Assembly (NCBI GenBank): GCA_026874595.1
Contig: CM049316.1
Location: 63,719,176 to 63,783,175 of the forward strand
Direction: 5' to 3'
Origin: Sipunculus nudus
Lineage: Eukaryota > Annelida > Sipuncula > Golfingiida > Sipunculidae
DNA length: 64,000 bases
The position numbers were made by a program, and so were the translations under genes. The notes below the pieces were generated by a model. It searched no databases, had not been told where the DNA came from, and saw nothing but the letters and a program-made list of their open reading frames with translations. Shown in pieces: positions 1 to 12,194 of the stretch. The number at the start of each line of letters is the position of its first letter. Within the stretch, counting starts at the first letter, position 1.

Positions 1-867
1 TGGATGGTCAGGGATTGTCAGAGAATCTATCAACAGAGGGACGGATTCCCGGTGTATCGAGTGTCCTAGTCTGAGGGCGGCCAGTGTAGTTCGCAAGCGG
101 ACTTGTTGGTTATGTTTACAGAAGGACTTGTAAATAGCTGATAATCATCAACCGCGGTAAAACCAAGGAACAGACCACAGGACCATACACTATCGCTGAT
201 GTTTTCGTGGTACCCTAAGTTGACACGAGTTGTATCATGTTCGTGTACGTATACTGGAATTATCCAGGGTGTTTGACAGTGTTGATTGCGTGCCTGATCG
301 ACATTGTTATCGTGAAACTACAGTAGAGGCTATTAGCCTATCCGCCTGTGTTTTGGTGAGGTGAGTTCCTGGGAGAGAGACAATCTATGTGTTGTGTTGT
401 AACAACAAGTTCCCGGTTATGATTAAACAGGACTCTGTGTTGCGTGCATAAATAGGACTCAGTGAGTATTGTCACGACAGTTCGGAACATCGTCTCCATG
501 AATTTGTAAGTTACTGTGTTATATTTTATTTTCACGTTACACATGCCTTGCTCATTTCTTGAGTGTATGTGTGAGCTTCAGCCATCTCATTTCTCCGCTA
601 AAAGAACCTGGAAATTCATTCCTTCGGGTGCACGAAAAATATATTGAAGCTAACACACAAGGTACAAATGTGTATAAACTAACTCACGTGTTACAAACCT
701 ACAAACAAAGAACCAAACAAATGGTTCACGAACGGTCTCTATAGGCAAGTTACGCAAGAAGAAATACAAATCTGTTGTTATTCCTCATAAGATCAGCAGT
801 TCTGCAATGCCAGAATGCCATCGAGAAACTGCATGACAAGTCCTGCAAAGGCATGTTGTTACGACCC
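1..867. other. Intergenic, nothing recognised
   Basis: Mixed-composition sequence with several short open frames, none with splice context or family resemblance. Confidence 0.5.
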
Positions 868-1115
868 ATATTGTAATAACCGGCCGTTATTGTAATAAGG
901 CCCGTAGTGTAATAGGGACGACCCATATTGTAATAAATTGAAAGTGCCAAAATTGTAATAAAATTTACCCATATTGCAATTACAGCCAATGTTGTAATTA
1001 AAAATTGCCAATATTGAAATAATTGCCAAAAATGTAAAAAACGGCCCATATTGTGAATAATTTTACCCTACCAATATTGTAATAAAAATGAGAAGTGAGA
1101 AAAACGGCCAATAAT
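868..1115. repeat. Degenerate array of ttgtaataa / ccatattg units
   Basis: Variants of acccatattgtaataa and ggccgttattgtaataa recur at roughly 16-35 bp spacing. The same motif appears in opposite orientation at 1495-1670 and 2236-2390, so this is the left arm of a decayed inverted structure. Confidence 0.7.
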
Positions 1116-1290
1116 GTAATAACACATAATTTTTAGCTCAAGAATGAATCCCAGATCAAACAGGCGATATATCGTTTGAGAATACCTTCTCAAATGAAGA
1201 GCCATTTGGGTTCCTATTGGCATAATAGATGCAGTCTTAATGGAAATTTAGGGCTTTTCATATTTGTATGTTCATGTAAACATTCGCGTC

Positions 1291-1407
1291 ACAATAAGTC
1301 AAGATTTATGTTGTCTAAGGTAATTTGACATGAATTTAAACACAATTAAAGATTATGTTTAAATTCATGTCAAATTACCTTAGACAACATAAATTTTGAC
1401 TTATTGT
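1291..1407. repeat. Near-perfect palindrome, 52-bp arms
   Basis: The left arm (1291-1342) and right arm (1356-1407) are reverse complements with one mismatch, separated by a 13-bp loop. A diverged third arm-like segment occurs at about 2172-2207, directly before another motif array. Confidence 0.92.
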
Positions 1408-1494
1408 CAAATTTTTTTAAGATATTGGCTTTTTGCCCCTTTTCACCCAACAATTCTGATTAGTGCAAAGGTAAGGTATAGTATTATTACAATG

Positions 1495-1670
1495 TTACTC
1501 ATTTATTATTACAGTATTGGCCATCATTGCAATATAAGCAGGTTTTACTACAGAACTGGCCGTTTTTACTACAATATTGGCCGTTATTACAATATGGGAC
1601 GGTTATTACAATATGGGTTGTAACAACGACCCACACTGTAATAATTTCAAATTGCAAATATATTGTAATG
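1495..1670. repeat. Degenerate array of ttacaatattggcc units
   Basis: Repeats such as ttacaatattggccgtt and ttacaatatggg. It is the inverted partner of the array at 868-1115, on the other side of the palindrome. Confidence 0.7.
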
Positions 1671-1767
1671 AAACTGGCCAAAATGTTTTTTTTTAACAAA
1701 GACAGGTATGTCCATCTTAAGATTCCTCTTAGTTAAATGGATGGATTGCCCTAAACTTGATTTATTC

Positions 1768-2003
1768 AGCCTCCCTCCGTAGGGAAGGGACGCTTCTAGG
1801 GGTTGAGGAGTTCATATCTATATCAATAATTTGGGCTAAATATTTCTTTGACTTTCAATGGTCCCCCGAGTGCAAAACCAGCGATTATTTTTTGTTCTTT
1901 CTTCTGCCCTTGTAACCAGGGGGGGGGGGGGTAGACCCGGGGAAATGGAGAAGGCGGAGGGAGGCTGCCCTTGCGATCACTGGGCGATCGCAAACATCAG
2001 GTT
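1768..2003 (+). repeat. Dispersed repeat family R, copy 1
   Basis: Starts gcctccctccgtaggg and ends gcgatcgcaaacatc, matching copies at 33487, 39011 and 40478 in order and orientation. It carries a 13-bp G run at about 1919. Confidence 0.55.
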
Positions 2004-2171
2004 GTATACATGAACTGTACAAGGAGTTGTAGTAATCATTGCGAGGCAGTCTCCATGGCTCAGATGGTGGCGTTCGTTAGTCTTTAAAGGCCTTCATAGT
2101 TGTTCGTCGATCCTTTAGGTAGACAAAGTAACTGTCAGACTTAAAGTGCTCCAGTATCATATCTATTTGAA

Positions 2172-2390
2172 TTGTCTAAGTTAATTTGCATGAAATTTGA
2201 ATTATCACATTATCGGCAGATTAACCCACTTACGCTTTTATTCCAAGATGGGCCGTTTTATCCACTTGCGATTTTATTACAATATTGGCCATTTTTATTA
2301 CAATAAGAGCTCTTATTACAAAATGGGGTGTTTTATTACAATATGGGCCGTTATTACAATATGGGTCGTAATTTCGAAACACGTTTATTT
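2172..2390. repeat. Third copy: arm-like segment plus motif array
   Basis: ttgtctaagttaatttgcat resembles the palindrome arm and is followed by attacaatattggcc units in the same orientation as 1495-1670. Confidence 0.6.
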
Positions 2391-3822
2391 CAGGGTCGTC
2401 CGCATTTGCAGATATGTCCCTATCAGTATGGTGCACCATCTAGTAAGAACCCCTGCTATATGAACAATTGCCCCTGATGGGTGGAGGGGTATCTATTTAC
2501 ACATTGTTTGCAAATTTTATGACTAATTTTGTTGCTCTTTCCCTTGGAATGTATAAGGAATTTCCACTCTTGAATTCACCAAAATACCATGATATTAAAA
2601 AAGCCTGAAAAAATATCCCTTTCCATGATTACCCATATTCTTACAAAAGTCTCGTTAAAATACAAACATTTACACTATTCTGAACATATTGAGTACCCGA
2701 ATTTCTGTTGTGTCTTTTGAACTGGATGGTAAATTGGTGATAAAATTTTGCAGAAAAAAGCACAAACATTTTAACTTAATCTTAAATCAAATCGATGCAG
2801 ATGTGATTAAGGCATGTTTTTCAGAGGATATTGTTTAAACAAAAAAGACAGTTTATCCAACCATTTGGTCTTTATCGGAAAACATTAAACATGTCTTGCA
2901 CACACATAGGTCATGAAATAACCATAGACTTGAGTTTTTATTAATGCCTTGCTTGCTACAACACCATGGATATCACAGAGCTCTCATATGCGATAACAAG
3001 AGGTTTAGTAACAAAAGAGGCAATGTATTCATATGCGTTAAATATAAAATTCACCAAATGAAGTTTTATCATGCTGATTTAAAGCTAAGCATATAAATCG
3101 TGTGTACATGAAAAATTAATGTACTATAGTTTATGAATATCCAACGGTGTAATTTTTTTTTCTAGTTGTAATTGATTCTATACTTTGCACGCCTTACTGA
3201 ATACACTTTCAATCTAGAGCGATATTTTAACTTTAATAAGCAAAGTGGTGATTTCTCTTAATATGCGGCAAAAAATTATGTTTAATCGATATAATTGCGT
3301 TCTTTTCAAGTAAAAGCCTATATAAGATAACAATTTTGGTTTGATATGTTTCCATATGTTATCCAGATTGTTAATGTTTCGTTAAAGGGGCGGCAATTTC
3401 TGCGACCGCCCCGGGCGGCAAAAAGGCTAGGTACGCCGCTGGCTCTACCCCATTTCTCCTTGAAGTCCAACCCTTCCGCCAGAGGTCGTTTCTATTCAAC
3501 ATTGCCTGTTGGGCACTGTGAGTCGGCCGAGACAACTTAGCTCAAATATCAAACTTTAAAATAAAAATAATACCATTTCATAATTACCATTTTAAACCTT
3601 CTGTTTACATTTCACATCCACATCCTTACAAAATTACTTATTCTGTGAAGTCCTAACCACAAATCACCCTTGTTTAAGCAATTTGCCTTTAAACAATTCC
3701 TGTTCCACGTACCTGAACGGACTACATTACCCTCTATAACACATTTATAATTACGCCATCTGTGTATGTAGAAGGCATGGGTGCATTGTGGGCTGCACGT
3801 TTTGAAGCCCATAAACCATAAC
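2391..3822. other. Intergenic, AT-rich, nothing recognised
   Basis: Low-complexity AT-rich sequence. One GC-richer patch at 3385-3530 (gaccgccccgggcggc) stands out but carries no gene I can support. Confidence 0.45.
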
Positions 3823-4118
3823 CAGCAGAGTCATACTCTTGTGAGTCAGATTCTGCGCTGTGTGCCTGAGAACCACCAGAGATAATACTGTCAAACGTAA
3901 AAACTATCACTAATTGTACAACCAAAGAGAATGAGGGTCCATGTTGTTACACTACAAGATCGTCCAACCACGCGAAAGTCTGCTGAAACATAAAAACCAA
4001 AGAAAATTGCTGAAAACAAAACCGCCTTTACGCACCCGGTAAAAAATACCCATCTAGGCCCGCCATCCCGACGTCACGCAGCTTTTCTGCACTTTAGAAT
4101 GGTATGTGTTCTGGTTTT
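3823..4118. repeat. Duplicated block B, distant copy
   Basis: Nearly identical to 6137-6432 at a constant offset of 2,314 bp, from cagcagagtcatactcttg to gtgttctggtttt. It looks like a segmental copy rather than a classical transposon, as I see no terminal repeats. Confidence 0.85.
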
Positions 4119-5646
4119 TGAGCTCATCAGCATTTATAGATACATGCTCGTCTTAATAGAACATTTTCCTAGGTACTAAAGTGTTGTAGTTCTCCTTCTT
4201 ACTGAGAGGATATAAACACTTATTGACACATGTTAGCTTAGAGTACTAGGAAAATACAGAGGGCCAAAGGAGCGCTATAAAAGAATGCCTGGCATGCCAG
4301 ACACGGAACTCACGGACTGGTATCGTCAGGATGGTATTTCTTTTGGAAGATACAAGGTTTTTTTGCCGACATTGTTTCACACTCACCATCAACTTGAGAA
4401 TAAGAGAACACAATGCTTAGCTGCCGAGGTGTATGATAAGCAAATGCCATCGGATCTCACCTAAGAACTTCATGGAGTTCCAGAAGGGCAAGCTGTTTTT
4501 CGCTTGAACAATCCAAACTGTATATTCCTGATGCTTGTTCACAAGGACGTGCTTTCCTTTATGTGTTGTTCGTGCGTAAAGATACTTAATTTGTCAAATT
4601 AATCGTTATATATTGACGAGAGCAGGATGAGTGGATAATTGTTTTGACTCACACCGACTCAGCCCAATGTGTATCATTGTTTCTTGTATATATTGACATA
4701 AATTAAAAAAAAAAAAAACAGGATCGATAACAAAAGCAGGATTAGATGATAATTTGTTGGACTCACCGATTATATATAAATTAACATAAATGAATATGCT
4801 GAAGATACAGCCTGAGACCATGTTGTTACGAATAGGTGGAATTATTTATGTTAGCCGCCTGCAGCGACGATTCGTCTTGTTCCTTTAACGGATGACTGTT
4901 TCGTTGCCTCCCCATATATGGAGCTAAGTGGTGTTTAAATACGATACGATCGTATTTTCTCGAAAATTCTGCTTTATATTCAGTTTCACGGACGGTGCGA
5001 CATTTAAACTACTTCATCAGGCGAAACGTATGATATTTTTTATCATAACTGTAACATATTGGCAACTGGGAGTGCATTTAACTTCATTCATTATGCATTT
5101 TGTCCAAAAAGACACGGGCCTTGCTGTTTCAAAGCACCATGATATGAATACCTTTTGAGCAGTGAAAACGTATACATTTGTAACGGGAACATGGCCTGTT
5201 TTATAAAGGATATAGGCAAATTCAAACAGAAATATATACAATTAGCTTATCATAACAGAACTTTCTTAATAGATTGAAATACCAAAAATCATTATGGGGT
5301 TTCTCCTTTTTACATACACAGACCGTTCGAAGCTTAGGATCCCAACTGAGTGCATATGTGGGGTGGTGACTAAAATGTTCTTTCACATATATTAAACATT
5401 TTGGTCACCCTTGATGGCTATATTTATGTATGCTTAAGCATGTACTCATTTCTATTTCACGCTCTTGTTGTCATACAGAGTAAAGATGAACATTTTTTCA
5501 AAGGAGAAAAAATAGATAAATAAACTAGAAACCTGCATCCTAAGGAATGCAAGCCTCTGTCATGTGGGGGTTCCTATTGTGTAAAGCTCCCAAACCGTGT
5601 TTGTATTTACTTATAAGTCCAACGTTCATTCGTAAAAAGGCAGAGG
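4119..5646. other. Intergenic, nothing recognised
   Basis: AT-rich unique-looking sequence. It includes a short near-repeat around 4615-4770 (gagcaggatgagtggataatt / aaaagcaggattagatgataattt), each followed by a gactcac motif. Confidence 0.45.
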
Positions 5647-6163
5647 TAAAGGTTTATAGTCTAATACCACCGACGATGTCAATTTCATCCGACTTTACAC
5701 TTTGCCTTCCTGGTCTTTCGGACCTGTTCATACTTGTATTCTCGTCATACAACCAAAGCAGCCATGTCAGCCACTAAACGGTTTTCCGTTCTACATTAGC
5801 CTGCCGCCTATGACCATTTTACCCATTCACTGGGTCGACAGAGCGCACTCTTGTGGTATAGACTTTAGCCAGAAGCTTTCGCATCGACGGCGGTCAGAAC
5901 GGGAACAACCTTGCGGTCTCAAATCCAGCGCTTTAACTATTACGCCACCACGCTCCAGTGCACGTGACTGTACATTTGTGAACATTTCTTGATGAAGTTT
6001 CTGAATCTGGACCTGGTTCCGCATCCACACCAAAATCTATTCGATTCATTATTGGCCATTCCCAAAATGCCCTGAAAATTATATTAGATTCCGTCCTTGA
6101 TTGCATGATTTGAGTTTGAACAAACACACAAACACACAGCAGAGTCATACTCTTGTGAGTCAG
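5647..6163. repeat. Segmental tandem duplication, copy A
   Basis: Almost identical to 6434-6950 with a constant 787-bp period. Block B (6164-6433) fills the space between the copies, giving A-B-A'. Confidence 0.92.
5840..5985 (-). mobile_element. tRNA-derived SINE head within copy A
   Basis: On the minus strand it reads gtggcgtaatagttaaagcg (A-box-like), then tggatttgagac and ggttgttcccg (degenerate B box). The paired copy is at 6627-6772. Confidence 0.5.
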
Positions 6164-6433
6164 ATTCTGCGCTGTGTGCCTGAGAACCACCAGAGATAAT
6201 ACTGTCAAACGTAAAAACTATCACTAATTGTACAACCAAAGAGAATGAGGGTCCATGTTGTTACACTACAAGATCGTCCAACCACGCGAAAGTCTGCTGA
6301 AACATAAAAACCAAAGAAAATTGCTGAAAACAAAACCGCCTTTACGCACCCGGTAAAAAATACCCATCTAGGCCCGCCATCCCGACGTCACGCAGCTTTT
6401 CTGCACTTTAGAATGGTATGTGTTCTGGTTTTG

Positions 6434-6950
6434 TAAAGGTTTATAGTCTAATACCACCGACGATGTCAATTTCATCCGACTTTACACTTTGCCTTCCTGG
6501 TCTTTCGGACCTGTTCATACTTGTATTCTCGTCATACAACCAAAGCAGCCATGTCAGCCACTAAACGGTTTGCCGTTCTACATTAGCCTGCCGCCTATGA
6601 CCATTTTACCCATTCACTGGGTCGACAGAGCGCACTCTTGTGGTATAGACTTTAGCCAGAAGCTTTCGCATCGACGGCGGTCAGAACGGGAACTACCTTT
6701 CGGTCTCAAATCCAGCGCTTTAACTATTACGCCACCACGCTCCAGTGCACGTGACTGTACATTTGTGAACATTTCTTGATGACGTTTCTGAATCTGGACC
6801 TGGTTCCGCATCCACACCAAAATCTATTCGATTCATTATTGGCCATTCCCAAAATGCCCTGAAAATTATATTAGATTCCGTCCTTGATTGCATGATTTGT
6901 GTTTGAACAAACACACAAACACACAGCAGAGTCATACTCTTGTGAGTCAG
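6434..6950. repeat. Segmental tandem duplication, copy A'
   Basis: Second copy of 5647-6163 with only scattered substitutions by eye, so the duplication is recent. It ends at gtgagtcag, exactly where block B begins in the first copy. Confidence 0.92.
6627..6772 (-). mobile_element. tRNA-derived SINE head within copy A'
   Basis: Same element as 5840-5985, carried along by the 787-bp duplication, with a few differences around the B box. Confidence 0.5.
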
Positions 6951-7080
6951 CAGAACGAGTATGAATGCATAACCTCTAATATACGGATAAATATTTTGAT
7001 ATTATCCATGTTGTTTGTTTTTTTAAAAAAATGGACTAGGACTAGTACTCGGTTGTCAAATGGCTTGGATAGTTGAACAA

Positions 7081-7081
<1 letters not shown>

Positions 7082-7146
<65 letters not shown>
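7082..7146. repeat. (TA)n microsatellite
   Basis: About 32 uninterrupted TA units. Confidence 0.97.
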
Positions 7147-7150
<4 letters not shown>

Positions 7151-8910
7151 ACAATATGATATAATATAATATGAAAGAGATATTGGTAGTTGGCAATTAA
7201 AATTATATCAGGCAATGGACCTCTTAATAAATACGTGCACCTGCATGTACTTTGTATGGGGAAGCTTAATTGATAGCAGGGAACTAAAAGAATAAGATAA
7301 ATAGGATACAGACTTCCTGCGATGCTGGGTCTCTAGCGTTAACCGGGGAGCACCCGCATCCTTTGTACCATGGCACGAAGCGTTATTTTTAATTGTATTG
7401 CTATCCAGCATCGGGGTCAATCGGTTCAGGAATCTGTTCAACACTAGGTCATCTCAACAATAATATATATATTCATTGACCCTGGATATCGGGTACATCC
7501 AACATTGTTAGGGCAGATGGCTTTGTTGTATACAAATTAGCACGGGCTTTTTATCGGCACCGGGGATCTTTTAAATATATAAAACAGCTTTGATATTTGG
7601 GTTTTTACGATAGGTCGGGGACGTGATAACTATAGTAGGTGTATCATCACTTAGACTTCACCAAGACTTTTAAAACAGTTGCCACCAAGCAAGGACCAGT
7701 ATCTGTTTTAACCTGTCGGTAGTGTTTGGGTGGTCGGGCAATGCACTAAAGATGCGTTAGGAAATTAGGTACTGCAACCCATTTAGCTATAATTGGGTGT
7801 GACGCATAAAGTTAACGATCCGTAGATCATAATTCCGGATGGCAAGAAAACCGTGCCATGGTCACATTTAGCTATAGAAATCTTGACATCCATGCTTTTA
7901 AAGGTTTCATTTCATTTTACTATATTTCTTCAAGGTTACATAAAAGCATCTAAATCGTATACTCTTATATATCTTGAACAATCTTTTAATGAGTTAATAA
8001 GACATATACTGGCTACTGTGTAAATGAAGACGCGGATACTAATGGGATAGTTCACAAGTTTAAGGTGTGAAAAAAAGAACAACATATCTGACACTTTTTA
8101 AGTAAAAGCACTGGGTTTATAACTTCACGCAATATCAAGCTCATTTGTACACGGAGCTGCACCTGTGTGTTATGTATGTTATTTTATAACTGCCTGAGGG
8201 TAACGTATACAGTCAGTGGTCCCGCTGAGGAAATGGGACTAGTTTTAATATACGTTTGTTAAGTATCAGTCACCATAACCAATTTTCCCCTGTGAGATGA
8301 AAAATTGTCTCCGTATGTGGCAATAATAATGAATTTTCGGCCTTCCTCTTGTAAACTCCTTCCTTATTATCACAAGACTGTCACGCCTGAATGATGTATG
8401 GTTATACATAAACAGCATAAGGCATAAGATATACCAAGGGCGAATACAGGGTCTTATAAAAAAGGGGTGGGGGGTGGTGGGGTAGACAGCACCATTGCAC
8501 AGGCAATTGAGTCTGCTGGGAGTATTGTTGTACTTGATACAGAATGGTTAAGAAGAAAACCTTATAACTGTAAGACGCTGTAATATCCTTCTCTGTGTTT
8601 AGATATTACGCTTGTATAATTGTTTTTCCCAGATTTGTTAGGCTCCTCTAAATTCCACCTCCCTGTAGACTTATAATGATGTATTGTCCTACCCCATATG
8701 GACTGCATGTGAGGTATCATAGATTCTAGCTGTTGGTAAAGTTATATCAGGGACAGGCTATTATATATTTGACGGTCTATGGAGTCTATACTCCGGATAT
8801 GACCCACCTTGGTATCACGACAGATCAATCTGTGAACTGTTAATCCAGCACCCTAGCCATGTCAGGAAAAAAATCAGGGGTACAAGCCAGTATCTTATAG
8901 ACAGCCCTTT
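7147..8910. other. Intergenic, nothing recognised
   Basis: No gene, tRNA or repeat family identified. A short G-rich patch lies at 8464-8482. Confidence 0.45.
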
Positions 8911-9938
8911 CATTATCACAGCCGGTATCTCAAACAACTTAGTCAGTATCACAGCCGGTATCTTTGACAACCTAGTCATTATCACAGCTCATATCTTAGA
9001 CAACCTAGTCAGTATCACAGCCGGTATCTCAGACAATTAAGGCAGTATAACAGCCGGTATCCCAGACAACCTAGTCACTATCACAGCCAGTATCTGAGAC
9101 AACCTAGTCAGTATCACAGCCGGTATCTCAGACAACCTAGTCAGTATCACAGCCGGTATCCCAGACAACATAGTCAGTATATCAGCTGGTACTTTAGACA
9201 ACCTAGTCAGTATCACAGCCGGTATCTTAGACAACCTAGACAGAATCACAGCCGGTATTTCAGACAACCTAGTCAGTATCACAGCCGATATCTCAGACAA
9301 CCTCGTCAGTATCACAGCCGGTATCTTTGACAACCTAGCCAGTATCACAGCCGGTATCTCAGACAACTTAGTCAGTATCACAGCCGGTATCCTAGACAAC
9401 CTAGTCAGTATCACAGCCGCTATCTAAAACAACCTAGTCAGTATCACAGCCCCTATCTTAGACAACCTTGTCAGTATCACAGCCGGTACCTTAGACAAAC
9501 TTGTCAATATCACAGCCGGTATCTTTGAAAACCTAGTCAGTATCACAGCCGGTATCTCAGACAACCTAGTCAGCATCACAGCCGGTATCTTAGACAACCT
9601 AGTCTGTATCACAGTCGGTACCTTTGAAAAACTTGTCAGTATTACAGCCGGTACCTTAAACAAACTTGTCAGTAACACAGCCGGTATCTTATACAAACTA
9701 GTCAGTTTCACAGCCGGTACCTTAGACAAACTAGTCAGTATCACAGCCGGTACCTTAGACAAACTTGTCAGTATCACAGCCGGTACCTTAGACAACCTAG
9801 TCTGTATCACAGCCGCTATCTTAGACAACCTAGTCTGTATCACAGCCTGTATCTTAGACAACCTAGTCAGTATCACAGCCGGTACCTAAGACAAACTAGT
9901 CAGTATCACAACCGCTATGTCAGACAACCTAGTCAGTA
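8911..9938. repeat. 33-bp satellite, about 31 copies
   Basis: Consensus about agacaacctagtcagtatcacagccggtatctt, period 33 bp kept almost without slip. Because 33 is a multiple of 3, the minus strand stays open for 125 and 150 codons (unit ILTRLSKIPAV) and one plus frame is open in stretches (unit RQPSQYHSRYL). Degenerate units continue upstream to about 8885. Confidence 0.95.
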
Positions 9939-10439
9939 GTAATCTTGTCATCAGATAAGGAAGATAAGAGAGTATCTGAGATCCGGGGTCACACTAATAT
10001 CAGGGACATTAAAATTTGTATTTGGCACATTACATCCGATTTTTGTTAGAGCCCACAAGTTATGTTTGACAGAGCGGTATGTAAGAGAATCAAGCTGGTA
10101 TCTGAGGCAGTCGAGCCTGTTTAGAATTATCTAGTTCATTTACCATCCATTTATTCGAAAAAATCACCTACCGCCAAGCTTTTCAAAGTCCATATGTCTC
10201 TGTTATAACCTGGTAAATACCCATTTCATCATCGAGATATAGCCATTTTCCAGAATAACTTAATGGTTGATGAATAATATAAAATTCCGCCAACGAATTC
10301 AGAAATATAGGACGCACGGTACATTGAAATATAACGGGATTTTTTTTTATATTTCATTACTCTATATCGAAATCGGTGTCTTCTTTCATATAACTTACTG
10401 GTGGAAGCAAAATATCAGGGTTTAATTGTATACGAACGA
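9939..10439. other. Spacer between two tandem arrays
   Basis: Unique AT-rich sequence; one isolated satellite-like unit (caagctggtatctgagg) at about 10091. Confidence 0.45.
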
Positions 10440-10660
10440 TTTAAATCGTGTCTGAGATGGAACATTCGGTGTCTGAGACATTGCGGTCGGGATCTGGGAA
10501 GCCCACACGCCATCTATAAGACGGTCCACCCGATATCTGAAATGATCCGCCCGGTGTCTGGGACCGTCCACACAAGATGTTAGATGGTCAGTCCGGTGTC
10601 AGGTCCAGCCAGTGACTGACATGGGTGCAGTCGGTTTCTAAGAGGGTACCTGAGTAGCCC
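10440..10660. repeat. Degenerate array, period near 22 bp
   Basis: Units such as cggtgtctgagac, cgggatctgggaag, cccgatatctgaaatga and cccggtgtctgggacc recur every 20-23 bp. They share the (c)ggtatctgagac core with the 33-bp satellite, so the arrays are probably related. Confidence 0.65.
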
Positions 10661-12140
10661 GAACATTCAGTTTCCATTCAGATATGGAGTTCGCACACCT
10701 GCAAGGGGTGAGTTTCACCTCTGATTCGACACAAACCCTAAAGGGAATCCCATGCATATTAAAAGGGGATCTATGCAAATTACCTTATAAAACCCACTAG
10801 ATGATGGTTTCTTCATAGATACCCATGACGTCGCCCAAGAAAAGACCCTCCAAAGCCTTTCCAGCATGCCATGTCAGGCTGTAAACAAGAGCCAATGGAG
10901 GTAACACTTTTCTGATTTTCTTGAGAGTAAGTGCCAATATTTTCATACATACTGAACATCTCAACTGAGTCAACACAAATGTATTATGCTTAACTTGTAA
11001 GGGTTGTTGCATGGCCTCACGCTTAAGGCCGAATATCGTGGTCTGAACCATTTTGGTCAGATCTGACCAAGCGTTAGAGACTAAACTCTCATGCTTAGGA
11101 GCTGTAACACTTAACAAAAAAGAACAATTAAATAATAACTGTTCGCGTAACAGGCATGTAGCTTTTACCTGAGATGGTCTGATGTAGCCAAGCCATTTTC
11201 TACAACGTAAAAGTCAAGCCAGCAGACTTCCCGTATCGGCGACTATCAAATCCGTGTCCCTGACATCCAACATTGCTTAATACACTAGATGATTGTACTT
11301 TTTGCTCTAGGCTGCTAAACCAGACCTGCGGACTGATGCATATGAAATGGCTAAAATTGTGGGTCAAGGCATACCTGAAAGAAAATGAAAACATATATGA
11401 AAGATAGTCTGAAATCGGGACAGAATGCCAAACAGTGAGATATATTAATAACTAGCATAACCGATCCACTTGCATTCATATATAAATGTTTCCCACATCA
11501 TATGTATGATAAATTTTTTTTTTTTCACGCGTTATGGTACCATGGTTTATAAATTACCCATTGTTTTGTCTGAGCACAATCATTAATAAAATAGCTAACT
11601 TGGACAGTAAGTCTGCACCCTGGACTCCTGCATTCATTAATCAATCAGGTTAAATACATGACATAAAACCCGAATAATGGCAAAACCTCATCAGCGACAG
11701 AAAAGGGCCCATTACGACTGACACCAGTAAACCCGACTGATGCGTTAGCGATGCTACTATTTTCTTCAATGGCATCAGTATAACTAATTACTTCTAGCCT
11801 TAAGGTATGATAAAACGCTTGAGTGCGTAGGGTGTAAAACAGTATAACACACATCACTTAGGTGGCCGACCGCGAAACGCGTACCTTCAAAGTTAACATA
11901 CGTTATATCGTACATGTGTCTTTAGACTGGATAAACAGTTTGGAGTTTTCCACCGACTTATGTTAATCCTGCGATTACGTCGGGCCCTCGATATCCACTT
12001 CAGATTTTTCTGGCGAGGTAAACCCCAGGTCACGTGATCTGTAGGCACGTGCGTTAGAGTTGTGACTACAAAACACGAAGCCCATTCTGGCCATCGGTCG
12101 TTCTCGTACAGCGGGTAGCAGCTGGCACGTTGGTGGCATC
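10661..12140. other. Region upstream of the candidate first exon
   Basis: Should contain the promoter if exon 1 is correct. I see no convincing TATA box or CpG-island-like stretch. A minus-strand 106-codon open frame at 10797-11117 has no recognisable family. Confidence 0.4.
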
Positions 12141-12194
12141 ATGCGGGCATCTTTGGTGGTCCTTGTTTTAATCATAAGTTTTGGCAGTGTCAAG
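12141..12194 (+). CDS. ADAMTS16/18: ADAMTS exon 1: candidate signal peptide
   Basis: An 18-codon exon, [18 protein letters not shown], followed by the donor gtaaga and ending in phase 0. The hydrophobic core and the small residues near the end suit a signal peptide. It joins in frame to exon 2, 5.7 kb downstream. No diagnostic family residues lie here, so the choice of first exon is inference; an unseen alternative exon in the 12-20 kb interval remains possible. I see no clear TATA box just upstream. Confidence 0.55.

Noticed and set aside
9037-9876. Long minus-strand open frames (125 and 150 codons) as a repeat protein gene
   Set aside because: They arise from the 33-bp satellite; another frame is also open, there is no promoter or splice context, and stops occur in individual units.
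8911-9938. CRISPR-like array
   Set aside because: Units are contiguous with no unique spacers, and the DNA is from an animal.
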